Source: JAHEGP01 sp963792875
Lineage (GTDB): Bacteria > Pseudomonadota > Gammaproteobacteria > Pseudomonadales > JAHEGP01
Assembly: GCA_963792875.1 (NCBI GenBank)
Contig: CAWBXV010000005.1
Location: 124,001 to 188,000 of the forward strand
Length of the DNA: 64,000 bases
Direction: 5' to 3'
A program made the position numbers and the translations under genes. Of the stretch, positions 1-8,390 are shown in pieces. The notes below the pieces were generated by a model. That model had not been told where the DNA came from. It saw nothing but the letters and a program-made list of their open reading frames with translations, and did no database searches. Each line of letters opens with the position of its first letter. The stretch's first letter is position 1.

Positions 1-94
1 CTTTTCCTCTGCCCAGGCAGGCAGACGGGCTGTCGCTGCTGCTGCGCCGGCGCGCCAGGGGCTAGCGCTGGCGCTGGTCTGAGCGCCCTCGCCG
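1..94. other. Window edge, no gene assigned
   Basis: This is the stretch downstream of the E2 gene, cut by the window edge. Two forward frames run open from the edge to stops near positions 60-90, so it could hold the last residues of a gene entering from the left. The piece is too short and featureless to assign. No E3 (lipoamide dehydrogenase) sequence is visible here. Confidence 0.3.
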
Positions 95-1216
95 TCAGCC
101 TGCCGCGGCTTGCTGCAGGGCACCCTTGAGCGCAGCCATGAAGCGCGCCGCCTCGGCGCCCGTCACGCAGCGATGGTCAAAGCTCAGGGACAGCGGCAGC
201 AGCGGGTGAATGGCCGGGGCGCCCTGCCACGGCACCACGGCATCGTAGATTGATCCGGCGCCGATGATGGCCACCGTGGGGGGCACGACGATGGGGGTGC
301 CGAAGCGCCCGCTCAGGGTGCCGTAGTTGCTCAGCGTGATGCCGGGATTGAGCAGCTCCTGCGGGGGGATGGTGCGGGCGCGGACGTCGGCCTTGAGCCG
401 CGCCAGCCCCGCAGTGAGATCGTCTGCGGCGCGTTCGCCGACGTTGCGCAGCACCGGCACGAACAGACCCTCCGCCGTATCCACCGCGATGCCCAGGTCG
501 ACCGCCTGCAGCAGGCGGCGGCTGCGCTGCTGGCCGTCATACCAGGCATTGAGGGAGGGCTCCTGGCGGCAGGCGTGGGCGATGGCGATGATCAGGCGCA
601 GGGTGATGTCGGCGTCGGCGGGCCAGCGCTGGATGTCGACCTCGTCGAACAGCGTCGCCTGGGCGACTTCCCGCTGGGCCCGCTCCATATTCTGCGCCAT
701 GGCGCGGCGCACCCCGCGCAGGGCCTCGGGCTTGCCCAGGCGATCGTCGAGCCGCGCCGCCGCCTCGACGTCGTGGCTGGTCACCGTGCCGCCGGGGCCG
801 CTTGGCGGCACGGCCGCCAGGTCGACGCCCAGCCGCGCGGCCAGCGAGCGGATGGCGGGCGTGGCGGCAGGGCGCTCGCCGCGAGCGCGCTGCGGGCTGC
901 CGATGATGAAGCGTTCCCGGTCCGGGGCGGCCGCGGCCGCCTCGCGCATGGTGCCCACCACGGTGGTGCTGGCGTCGGCCTGCTCGCCCGCGAATTCCAG
1001 CAGCGGTTCGCCGATGTGTACGACGTCGCCCGGGCGGCCGAACAGGTGGGCGATGGTGCCGGCCTGGGGCGAGGGGATGTCCACCAGCGCCTTGGCGGTC
1101 TCGACGGTCAGCAGTACCTGGTCCGCTGCCACGGTGTCGCCGACGGCGACCGCCCACGAGACGATCTCCGCTTCCTGCAGGCCCTCGCCGAGGTCGGGTA
1201 GTTTGAAAAACTTCAT
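95..1216 (-). CDS. Dihydrolipoamide acyltransferase (E2) of a 2-oxoacid dehydrogenase complex
   Basis: This is the E2 core subunit, which moves the acyl group from lipoate to CoA. The start is the ATG at 1216, because MKFFKLPDLGEGL is the classic lipoyl-domain opening and an AGGAG lies just upstream; a longer frame to 1249 is unlikely. The protein has 373 residues. The lipoyl domain spans about 1-76 with lysine 42 in ETAKALVDI. A peripheral-subunit-binding segment covers about 118-152, and the catalytic domain about 165-370. The HxxxDG active-site motif reads HRCVTG, so His348 is kept but the usual Asp is Thr352. It follows E1alpha and E1beta on the same strand, 121 bases after E1beta. The substrate (pyruvate or branched-chain oxoacid) cannot be decided from sequence. 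Confidence 0.88.
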   Translation of the reverse strand: MKFFKLPDLGEGLQEAEIVSWAVAVGDTVAADQVLLTVETAKALVDIPSPQAGTIAHLFGRPGDVVHIGEPLLEFAGEQADASTTVVGTMREAAAAAPDRERFIIGSPQRARGERPAATPAIRSLAARLGVDLAAVPPSGPGGTVTSHDVEAAARLDDRLGKPEALRGVRRAMAQNMERAQREVAQATLFDEVDIQRWPADADITLRLIIAIAHACRQEPSLNAWYDGQQRSRRLLQAVDLGIAVDTAEGLFVPVLRNVGERAADDLTAGLARLKADVRARTIPPQELLNPGITLSNYGTLSGRFGTPIVVPPTVAIIGAGSIYDAVVPWQGAPAIHPLLPLSLSFDHRCVTGAEAARFMAALKGALQQAAAG

Positions 1217-1337
1217 GCGGCCACTCCTGTCAGTGCTTGGGTGCTGCACCCTGCCACGCTGCCGCAGCGCCGTCGCCGCGTTGCCGGCGGCATCGATCGG
1301 GCCGCCGCTGCAGTCGTCGCGTCGGGTCCCGCGCCCG

Positions 1338-2398
<1,061 letters not shown>

Positions 2399-2402
<4 letters not shown>

Positions 2403-3478
2403 GGCTTGCCTCCCTGCCTGGCCGCTAGCTGCTGGTACTGCGCCGACAGCGCGCGGGGCACATGGGCGTACAGGTGATCGAACATCGCCGTGGCGGCGGG
2501 TATCGGCGTGGCGCTGTAACTGTCGACGGCGGCCTGCACCTGGCGCTGGGCATCCTCCTGCAGCTGCTGCTCATCGGCCGCGCTCCAGTGGCCGTGGCGG
2601 CGCAGATACTCGCGCAGGCGTTTGACGGGCTCGCGCGTCCACGCCTCATTGAGCTCTTCCCGGGAGCGGTAGCGGCTGGCGTCGTCGGCGGTGGTGTGGT
2701 CGCCCAGGCGGTAGCTGAGCGCTTCGATCAGCGTGGCGCCACCCCCGTCCCTGGCGCGCTGCAGCGCCTCCCGGGCAATCAGAAAGACGGCGACGACGTC
2801 GTTGCCGTCGACCTGCACACACTCGATGCCGGCGCCGATGCCCTTCTGTGCGAGGGTCTCACTGGCGGTCTGGGCGCTGCGAGGTACCGAGATGGCCCAT
2901 TGGTTGTTGTTGATCAGCACCACCAGCGGCAGGCGCCAGACGCCCGCCACATTCAGGGCTTCGTGAAAGTCGCCCCTGGAGGTGGCGCCGTCACCGCAGG
3001 TTGCCAGCACCGCACGGTGCTGTCCGCGGTATTGGATGGCGGCGGCGACCCCGGCGGCATGGGTCAACTGGGTGGCTATGGGGATGCAATTGGGCAGGTC
3101 CTGCCGGGCGCCGGGGGCCTGGTAGTCGTTGCCGCGCTCGTCCCCCCCCCAGAACAGCAGAATCTCGGCCATGGTGACGCCGCGCAGCAGCTGGATGGCC
3201 TGATCGCGATAGTAGGGTACGTGCACGTCGTCGGTCTGCAGCGCATTGCCGGCGCCCACCGCGACGGCTTCGGCCCCCAGACAGGAGGCGTAGGTGCCCA
3301 GCTGGCCGGTGCGCTGCAGAGCCACCGCCTTCTGGTCGAGCCGGCGCGTGGTCGCCATGTGGCGGTAGAAATCGGTCAGGCGCGGCCAGTCGGTCAGCAG
3401 GGCGTGCTCTGCCACGGCCTCTGCGCGCTCATTGAGGTACTGGTGAAAGGCGATTTCGAAGCGCGCGGCGAGTCTCAT
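2399..3478 (-). CDS. 2-oxoacid dehydrogenase E1 alpha subunit
   Basis: This is the thiamine-diphosphate-binding alpha subunit of E1. The frame is open upstream to 3982, but the conserved protein starts at the ATG at 3478 (MRLAARFEIAFHQYL), which has an AGGAG about 10 bases upstream. That gives 359 residues, normal for the family. The TPP motif runs from GDGATSRGD (162-170) to INNNQWAIS (about 189-197). YRLGDHTTADDASRYR is the conserved C-terminal signature of the PdhA/BkdA1 type. It is first in the E1alpha-E1beta-E2 series. No gene for E3 is present, so E3 must come from elsewhere in the genome. Confidence 0.9.
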
Positions 3479-3816
3479 GGCGTGGTCTCCTGGCTGCGTC
3501 TGCGGGCGCAGCGTGACGGCCGCGCTCCGCAGACGCACTGCTGTGGTCGGCTGTCGAGCATCGGGCTGGCCTCCTGCTGCGTTTCTGGCCCGCCGCTGCG
3601 CCAGACGACAATGCCGTGGCGTGAACCGCCAGTATAGAGAGTTAGAGTCGCGGGCCGTAAAAAAGTTTTTGGCAGCAGGGCCCGGGCTGGCAGCCGCAGC
3701 GTCATGGCCGTCCGGGGCTGGCTGCCTGTCCGCGCGCGGTGTTGCATTGACCAGGCCGGGAGCGGGGTGCAGAATCACGGGTTTACTGACGGGTCGAGTA
3801 GGGGGTGCAGTTCGCG
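3479..3816. other. Intergenic region between divergent E1alpha and patatin genes
   Basis: About 340 bases separate the two divergent starts. The middle (about 3630-3675) is the most AT-rich part, with a GTAAAAAAGTTTTT-like stretch near 3657-3668, and may hold the promoters. I see no clear -35/-10 pair, operator or hairpin. The long upstream extension of the E1alpha frame over this area lacks any conserved domain and is treated as non-coding. Confidence 0.4.
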
Positions 3817-5289
3817 ATGTCGTTGAGATCAGGCCATGCCAGAAAGGTCGAACACCTGAACGCCGCCTTGGAAGACGCAGGCAGCTACCCGCAGTGGTTG
3901 GAGATAGCACGGGAGCTCGATCGTCTGGATGGGCTGGCGGAATGGCGCGAGGATGACGAGTCCGACCTGTACCACTATGCACTGCTGCGCCAGCACGTGG
4001 CGGAACTGCGCGCTTACCGGAACGAGGGCAACGCGGTGCTGCTGTTCGAGGTGCTGCAGGAGAGCGCCTACCGCCACATGGCGGAGATCAGCAACCCGGA
4101 GCTCTATCAGGTGGCCAGAGCGGGCACCAAGCACCTGATCGGCGAATACCTCGACCAGGTGGTGGCCGCCATGCATTTTATCTGCGATACCGAGTTCGCG
4201 GGGGCGACGGCGGCACAGAAGCTGGCGCATTTTGTCCGGGCGGAACACGTCTACGGGCGTCCGGCTCTGATGATGAGCGGGGGGGCGGCGCTGGGTATCT
4301 ACAATCTGGGGGTCATCTACGCGCTGCTGGAGGAGGATGTCCTGCCCACCGTGATCTCCGGGGCGAGCATGGGCTCCTTCATCGCGGTGGTGATCGGCAG
4401 CCGCACGCGCAGCGAACTGATCGAGATGTTTCAGAATCTGGACCAACTGCATACCACCGCGCTGCAGCTGGTCAGCCCCATGTCGATGCTGCGCGACAAG
4501 GTCGTCATGGATTCGAAGCAACTGTTCAAGTGCATCCAGGCCAATACCGGCCCGCTCACCTTTATGGAGTCGTTTGAAAAATCCGGGCTTATCATCAATC
4601 TGTCCGTATCGCCTACGCGGGCCCGCCAGAAGCCGCGCCTGCTGAACTATCTGACCACCCCGAACGTGCTGCTGGCCCACGGGTCGCTGGCCTCCTGCGC
4701 GATCCCGCACGTGTTTCCGCCGGTCACGCTGATGTGCAAGGATGCCCACGGCAACGAGGTGCCCTACATGGGCACCGAGACCTGGTCGGACGGCTCCGTC
4801 TACAGCGATATCCCGCGCCAGCGTATGAGCCGTCTGCACAACGTCAACAAGGCCATCGTCAGCCAGTCCAACCCCCATGTGATCCCCTTCATGGCCATGA
4901 AGCAGAAGAAGACGCTGGCGACCACGACCCGCAACGCCGTGCTGCACTCTCTCAAGGCGCAGACCTCGATAGCGCTCGATTTCGCCCGCAGCTCGGTCAG
5001 GAACCGCGGTCTGCGCTCTTTTCTGGATAAGGCCCACGCCGTCGCGGTGCAGCAGTATTCCGGCGACATCAATATCCATCTGCCGCCCAAGCCATCGATC
5101 TATAAGAAGATACTGACCAATCCCGACCTCGAGAGCCTGCAGCATTTCATGTTGCTGGGTCAGCGCGCCACCTGGCCGCGCCTGCCTTGCATCGTCGATC
5201 AGACCCGGGTCAATCGCGCTTTCGATCAATGTATCGCCAAGCTCCGCGTCGCCGTCGAGCTGGAGCAGGGCAACCCCGGCAGGGTGTGA
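3817..5289 (+). CDS. Patatin-like phospholipase with N-terminal DUF3336
   Basis: This is a predicted acyl hydrolase acting on lipid esters through a Ser-Asp dyad. With the ATG at 3817 it has 490 residues; a GTG at 3805 would add four. A GGGGG run lies 11 bases before the ATG. The N-terminal 140 or so residues match the DUF3336 region found in TGL-type lipases. The patatin core follows: the Gly-rich oxyanion loop SGGAALGIYNLGV (154-166), the nucleophile elbow GASMGS with Ser184, and the catalytic Asp325 in WSDGSVYSDIP. There is no signal peptide, so it probably acts in the cytoplasm or at the inner membrane. Its physiological lipid is unknown. Confidence 0.85.
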   Translation: MSLRSGHARKVEHLNAALEDAGSYPQWLEIARELDRLDGLAEWREDDESDLYHYALLRQHVAELRAYRNEGNAVLLFEVLQESAYRHMAEISNPELYQVARAGTKHLIGEYLDQVVAAMHFICDTEFAGATAAQKLAHFVRAEHVYGRPALMMSGGAALGIYNLGVIYALLEEDVLPTVISGASMGSFIAVVIGSRTRSELIEMFQNLDQLHTTALQLVSPMSMLRDKVVMDSKQLFKCIQANTGPLTFMESFEKSGLIINLSVSPTRARQKPRLLNYLTTPNVLLAHGSLASCAIPHVFPPVTLMCKDAHGNEVPYMGTETWSDGSVYSDIPRQRMSRLHNVNKAIVSQSNPHVIPFMAMKQKKTLATTTRNAVLHSLKAQTSIALDFARSSVRNRGLRSFLDKAHAVAVQQYSGDINIHLPPKPSIYKKILTNPDLESLQHFMLLGQRATWPRLPCIVDQTRVNRAFDQCIAKLRVAVELEQGNPGRV

Positions 5290-5428
5290 GCGCTGTCGGC
5301 GCCGGCCGCGACAGCGGTGAGCTGCGGGCCCGCGCCGGTCGTCGGAGCCACCTGCTGTGGGGTGTTGTGCGCCCGGGGATGTGTGTTATAAAGGCCGGCG
5401 AATTTTCATTACCGTAAGGAATCAGCCG

Positions 5429-5923
5429 ATGATCAGATTTGTTTTTCCCCTGATGCTGGCTCTGCTGGCATCGGTCGCGGCCGCCCAGGGCACTGCAGAC
5501 CAGAGCGCGACGGGCACAGAGGAGCTGCGCACCGAGAAGGCTTCGCTCATGTACGCCGCCCTGCAGCTCGACGAGCAGCAGAGCAAGAAATTCTGGCCCA
5601 TTTACCGCGAATACGAGGCGGAGCTCGACCAGCTGCTGGCGCGGCGCCTGGAGCTGCTGAAGCTGTACGCCGGCAACTACGAGATCATGAACGATGAAAA
5701 GGCCCAGATATTTGCCCGCAATGCGTTCGATCTGACCAACAGCCGCATGAAGCTGCGCGAAGATTACTACAAGAAGTTTGCGCGCGCTCTGAACCCCATC
5801 ATCGCGGCGCGCTTTGCCCAGGTCGATAACCAGATCGACACGCTGCTCAATCTCGAGATCATGCGGATGGTGCCTCTGATCGCGACCCCCGAGGAGCTGG
5901 GCCTCAAGCCCCCGGCCAAGTGA
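5429..5923 (+). CDS. Small secreted helical protein, Spy/LTXXQ-like
   Basis: This is a predicted periplasmic protein of 164 residues. The start at 5429 is chosen because TAAGGA lies just upstream and MIRFVFPLMLALLASVAAAQ is a clean Sec signal peptide with an AxA cleavage site; the open frame back to 5357 adds only unlikely residues. The mature part is highly charged and helical. It has LQLDEQQSKKFWPIYREYE, which resembles the LTxxQ-type motif of Spy/CpxP-like periplasmic proteins. No catalytic residues or cysteines of note are visible. A chaperone or stress role is only suggested by the resemblance. Confidence 0.7.
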   Translation: MIRFVFPLMLALLASVAAAQGTADQSATGTEELRTEKASLMYAALQLDEQQSKKFWPIYREYEAELDQLLARRLELLKLYAGNYEIMNDEKAQIFARNAFDLTNSRMKLREDYYKKFARALNPIIAARFAQVDNQIDTLLNLEIMRMVPLIATPEELGLKPPAK

Positions 5924-6040
5924 TGGCTCGCTGACGGCTGCCCAGGCGCCGTAGCGGCAGCGCCGACGTCGACCAGGCGTCGGCGCGCGCTCCTGTGTTC
6001 ACCTATCACGTGGTCCCGGCTTCTGCGCGCCTTGCGGCCT

Positions 6041-6090
6041 CGTCATGCGACCGCGTCATGCGACCGCGTCATGCGACCGCGTCATGCGAC
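6041..6090. repeat. 13-bp direct tandem repeat, 3.8 copies
   Basis: The unit CGTCATGCGACCG occurs three times in full (6041-6053, 6054-6066, 6067-6079), then partly to 6090, with no mismatches. The stop codon of the NTAQ1-like gene lies inside the array. Because 13 is not a multiple of three, copy-number changes would shift what follows the C-terminus. There are no spacers, so it is not CRISPR. Confidence 0.95.
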
Positions 6091-6641
6091 AGAAAGAATC
6101 GCCGCAGCTGCGCCAGATCGAATACCTGGCCGTGCTGCCGGTTGCGCATGTCGATCATGGCGGGCAGGGTGTGGTGGCTGCCGATGGCGGGCCAGCGAGG
6201 CGGCGGGCTCAACCAGGCGCCGGACGCGCGCATGTGGCTGCGGTCCGAGCCGAATTCGCGCAGATAGCGCGGCAGCGGGATACATTTGAACAGCGGGCGA
6301 TAGGCCCGCGGCACGCGATCCTGCGCGGGAAAGCTCGCGCTCAGATAAGTGTCGAGCGGGACCGGGCAAGGCAGGCGCGTGTCGAAATCGAGGCAGTCCC
6401 AGCCCTCCGCCGAGGCTGCCGCCAGCACCACATGGTAGTCCCACACGATCGGGTCCGGCGCGCGGGGTGCGCAGCGCTGTAGCCAGATCGCGACCCCCTG
6501 TTGAAAATTGGCTATGATCAGCACCCAGGCGGTGCGCGGGGCGAGTCTGCTCCCCAGGCGCCAGATATTTTCTTCACAGTAGTTGGCGCAGTATTGGGCC
6601 GGGTCTTGACTGTCGATGCGCATATTCGTCGTGGTCATCAT
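6069..6641 (-). CDS. Protein N-terminal glutamine amidohydrolase (NTAQ1 family)
   Basis: This is a predicted Nt-Gln amidase, which converts an N-terminal glutamine to glutamate. In eukaryotes this feeds the Arg/N-degron pathway. The 190-residue protein matches the eukaryotic family along its length: YCANYCEENIW near the N-terminus, IVWDYHVVLAA in the middle, LDFDTRLPCPVPLDTYL, then FGSDRSHM followed by a PPPRWP segment. The Cys-His-Asp triad maps to Cys22, His70 and Asp87. No good ribosome-binding site precedes the start, and two ATG codons in a row (6641, 6638) are equally possible. The last residues and the stop lie in a 13-bp tandem repeat. Its bacterial substrate is unknown. Confidence 0.85.
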   Translation of the reverse strand: MMTTTNMRIDSQDPAQYCANYCEENIWRLGSRLAPRTAWVLIIANFQQGVAIWLQRCAPRAPDPIVWDYHVVLAAASAEGWDCLDFDTRLPCPVPLDTYLSASFPAQDRVPRAYRPLFKCIPLPRYLREFGSDRSHMRASGAWLSPPPRWPAIGSHHTLPAMIDMRNRQHGQVFDLAQLRRFFLSHDAVA

Positions 6642-6701
6642 AGCTGGTCTGACAGCTTAGCCCTGCAGAAGTTGCAGGTGAAGCGCGCAGAGGAGATAGC
6701 G

Positions 6702-7352
6702 GTGGGCGAGTCATCGGCAGTGCGCGCGGCCCTGGTCGCAGGGGCTCTTGAGCTGGCAGAGCGGGGGCTGAACACCGGCAGCGCCGGCAATCTGAGCGCC
6801 CGCACGGCGGGCGGTGCGCTGATCACGCCCAGCGGCGTCGAGTACGCTGAGCTGGCGCCGGGGGACATTGTCGAAGTCGCGCCGGACGGCGCGGTCCTGC
6901 GCGGCAGCGGCCGGCCCTCGAGTGAGTGGTGCTGCCATGCCGCCATCTACCGGCAGCGACCGGAGGTCGGGGCCGTGGTGCATGCTCATCCTACCTACGG
7001 CACGGCCCTGGCCTGCACCGGTCGCAATATCCCGGCCTTTCACTACATGGTCGCGGTCGCCGGTGGTGTCGACATACCGCTGGTGCCCTATGCGCTGTTT
7101 GGTTCGGAGTCGCTGGCGCTCGCCGTAGCGGCAGCGCTGCGTGATCGCGATGCCTGTCTGCTGGCGAACCACGGCATGTTCGCGGTGGGGCGTGATCTCC
7201 ATGCGGCGCTGCGCCTGGCCATCGAGGTGGAGAACCTGGCGCGGCAGTATTGCGAGGCGCTCAAGATCGGTGGCGTGCGCCTGCTGTCGGAGTCCCAGAT
7301 GCGGGAGGTCGTGGCGCGCTTTGCCACCTATGGGCAGCACCCCGAGCCTTAG
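6702..7352 (+). CDS. Class II aldolase/adducin family protein (FucA-like)
   Basis: This is a predicted Zn-dependent aldolase or epimerase on a sugar phosphate. The start is a GTG at 6702 with AGGAG at 6691-6695; the frame is open from 6501 but only this part is conserved. The protein has 216 residues, typical for L-fuculose-1-phosphate aldolase relatives. Visible motifs are the phosphate-loop SAGNLSAR and ITPSGVEY, the catalytic Glu in RPSSEWCCH, the Zn ligands HAHPTYG, and the third ligand region LLANHGMF. It is convergent with the next gene, 6 bases away. No sugar kinase or isomerase is adjacent, so the substrate cannot be inferred. Confidence 0.83.
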   Translation: MGESSAVRAALVAGALELAERGLNTGSAGNLSARTAGGALITPSGVEYAELAPGDIVEVAPDGAVLRGSGRPSSEWCCHAAIYRQRPEVGAVVHAHPTYGTALACTGRNIPAFHYMVAVAGGVDIPLVPYALFGSESLALAVAAALRDRDACLLANHGMFAVGRDLHAALRLAIEVENLARQYCEALKIGGVRLLSESQMREVVARFATYGQHPEP

Positions 7353-7358
7353 GGGGCT

Positions 7359-8099
7359 TTAGAACCAGTCCGAGATGGTTAACAGCGCGCGGCCCAGGGG
7401 GCCGGTTGCGGGCGTCAGCCGCTCGATCAGGGCTGCCGGCGCCTGCTCCCAGCGCCACTCTCCCAGGGGGTGGAGAACGAAGACGGGAATCTCCCGCGCG
7501 GTTCTGCTCTGCTTCTCGGCAAAACCGGGGTTGTTGCGGCACATCTCCGCGACCAGCTGGCGGCGCTCCTGGGGGTCGGTCACTTCGCGCACCAGCGCGC
7601 GATAGACCGATGCGCCCCTGTTGTAAACCACGTCGCTGCCGCTGCGCTCCGCCGCCCGGAAGTTGTGGACCCAGGCGGGATGGTGGTCCGCGCCGTTGTA
7701 GCTGCCTGCGACCACTTCGCCATAGCGAGGCAGGGCATCGAGATGGGTGATGCGATAGCGCATGATGGCGACGATGCGATCTTTGCCGCTCCTGGCACCG
7801 CGGCTGGACACGCAGATCCGCGAGATATGGGCCCGCCCCGATTCTCCCAGCAGGGTGCCGCGACTGAGCCTGTTGACGAAGATGTCGAGGCGCGACGCGC
7901 GGGCCAGCAGCCGATAGTGAAAGGTGCTGGTGCCGAAGTCGGCCATATGCTGCTGGCGATTGCGGTAGCGCTCGACCGCGAGCCAAAGCGTCGCCAGCGC
8001 GACTACGACCAGCGCCGCCAGCGGGTTCTTAAACAGCAGGGCGGCGCTGAGCGCACCGAGAGTGACCAGATAAAACCAGTTCAACAGACAGAGCGCCAT
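7359..8099 (-). CDS. Membrane-anchored deazaflavin-dependent nitroreductase (DDN)-like protein
   Basis: The protein has 246 residues. Residues 1-42 form one or two hydrophobic segments (MALCLLNWFYLVTLGALSAA onward), so it is probably inner-membrane anchored. The rest resembles the DDN/DUF385 split-barrel family that binds coenzyme F420 or a related flavin: SSRGARSGKDRIVAIMRY, a short strand, then GSYNGADHHPAWVHNF, the hallmark 'HPAWxHN' segment. A C-terminal extension of about 80 residues (TDPQERRQLVAEM onward) is less familiar. A GAGG precedes the ATG. F420 use in this organism is unproven; the family also includes members with unknown cofactors. Confidence 0.65.
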   Translation of the reverse strand: MALCLLNWFYLVTLGALSAALLFKNPLAALVVVALATLWLAVERYRNRQQHMADFGTSTFHYRLLARASRLDIFVNRLSRGTLLGESGRAHISRICVSSRGARSGKDRIVAIMRYRITHLDALPRYGEVVAGSYNGADHHPAWVHNFRAAERSGSDVVYNRGASVYRALVREVTDPQERRQLVAEMCRNNPGFAEKQSRTAREIPVFVLHPLGEWRWEQAPAALIERLTPATGPLGRALLTISDWF

Positions 8100-8390
8100 A
8101 AAACCTCGTATGTGCTCGGCAGGGGTATCGGGAGTGTTCAGCAGGGGCGCGACTATAGCAGCTAACTGCCGTGTGTGCGGTTACGGTAGTGTAATGGCTG
8201 GCGGCGGCATTTTACGTCAGGTCCGGCGGGTTTGCGTCTGCGCTGGGCCGGGAGCGCCGGGCGCACCGCCACCCGGAGTGGAACCTGCCATCACCAGGCC
8301 CTGCCCCGTCACCGGAGTGGAAGAGCGCAAGGTCCCCAGCGTCAGCGCGAGCCCGGCGTCACCGCGGCGCGATCGGACGCTGCGCCGGCA

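Noticed and set aside
6041..6090. The 13-bp repeats as a CRISPR array
   Set aside because: The copies are directly adjacent with no spacers and no cas genes are present.
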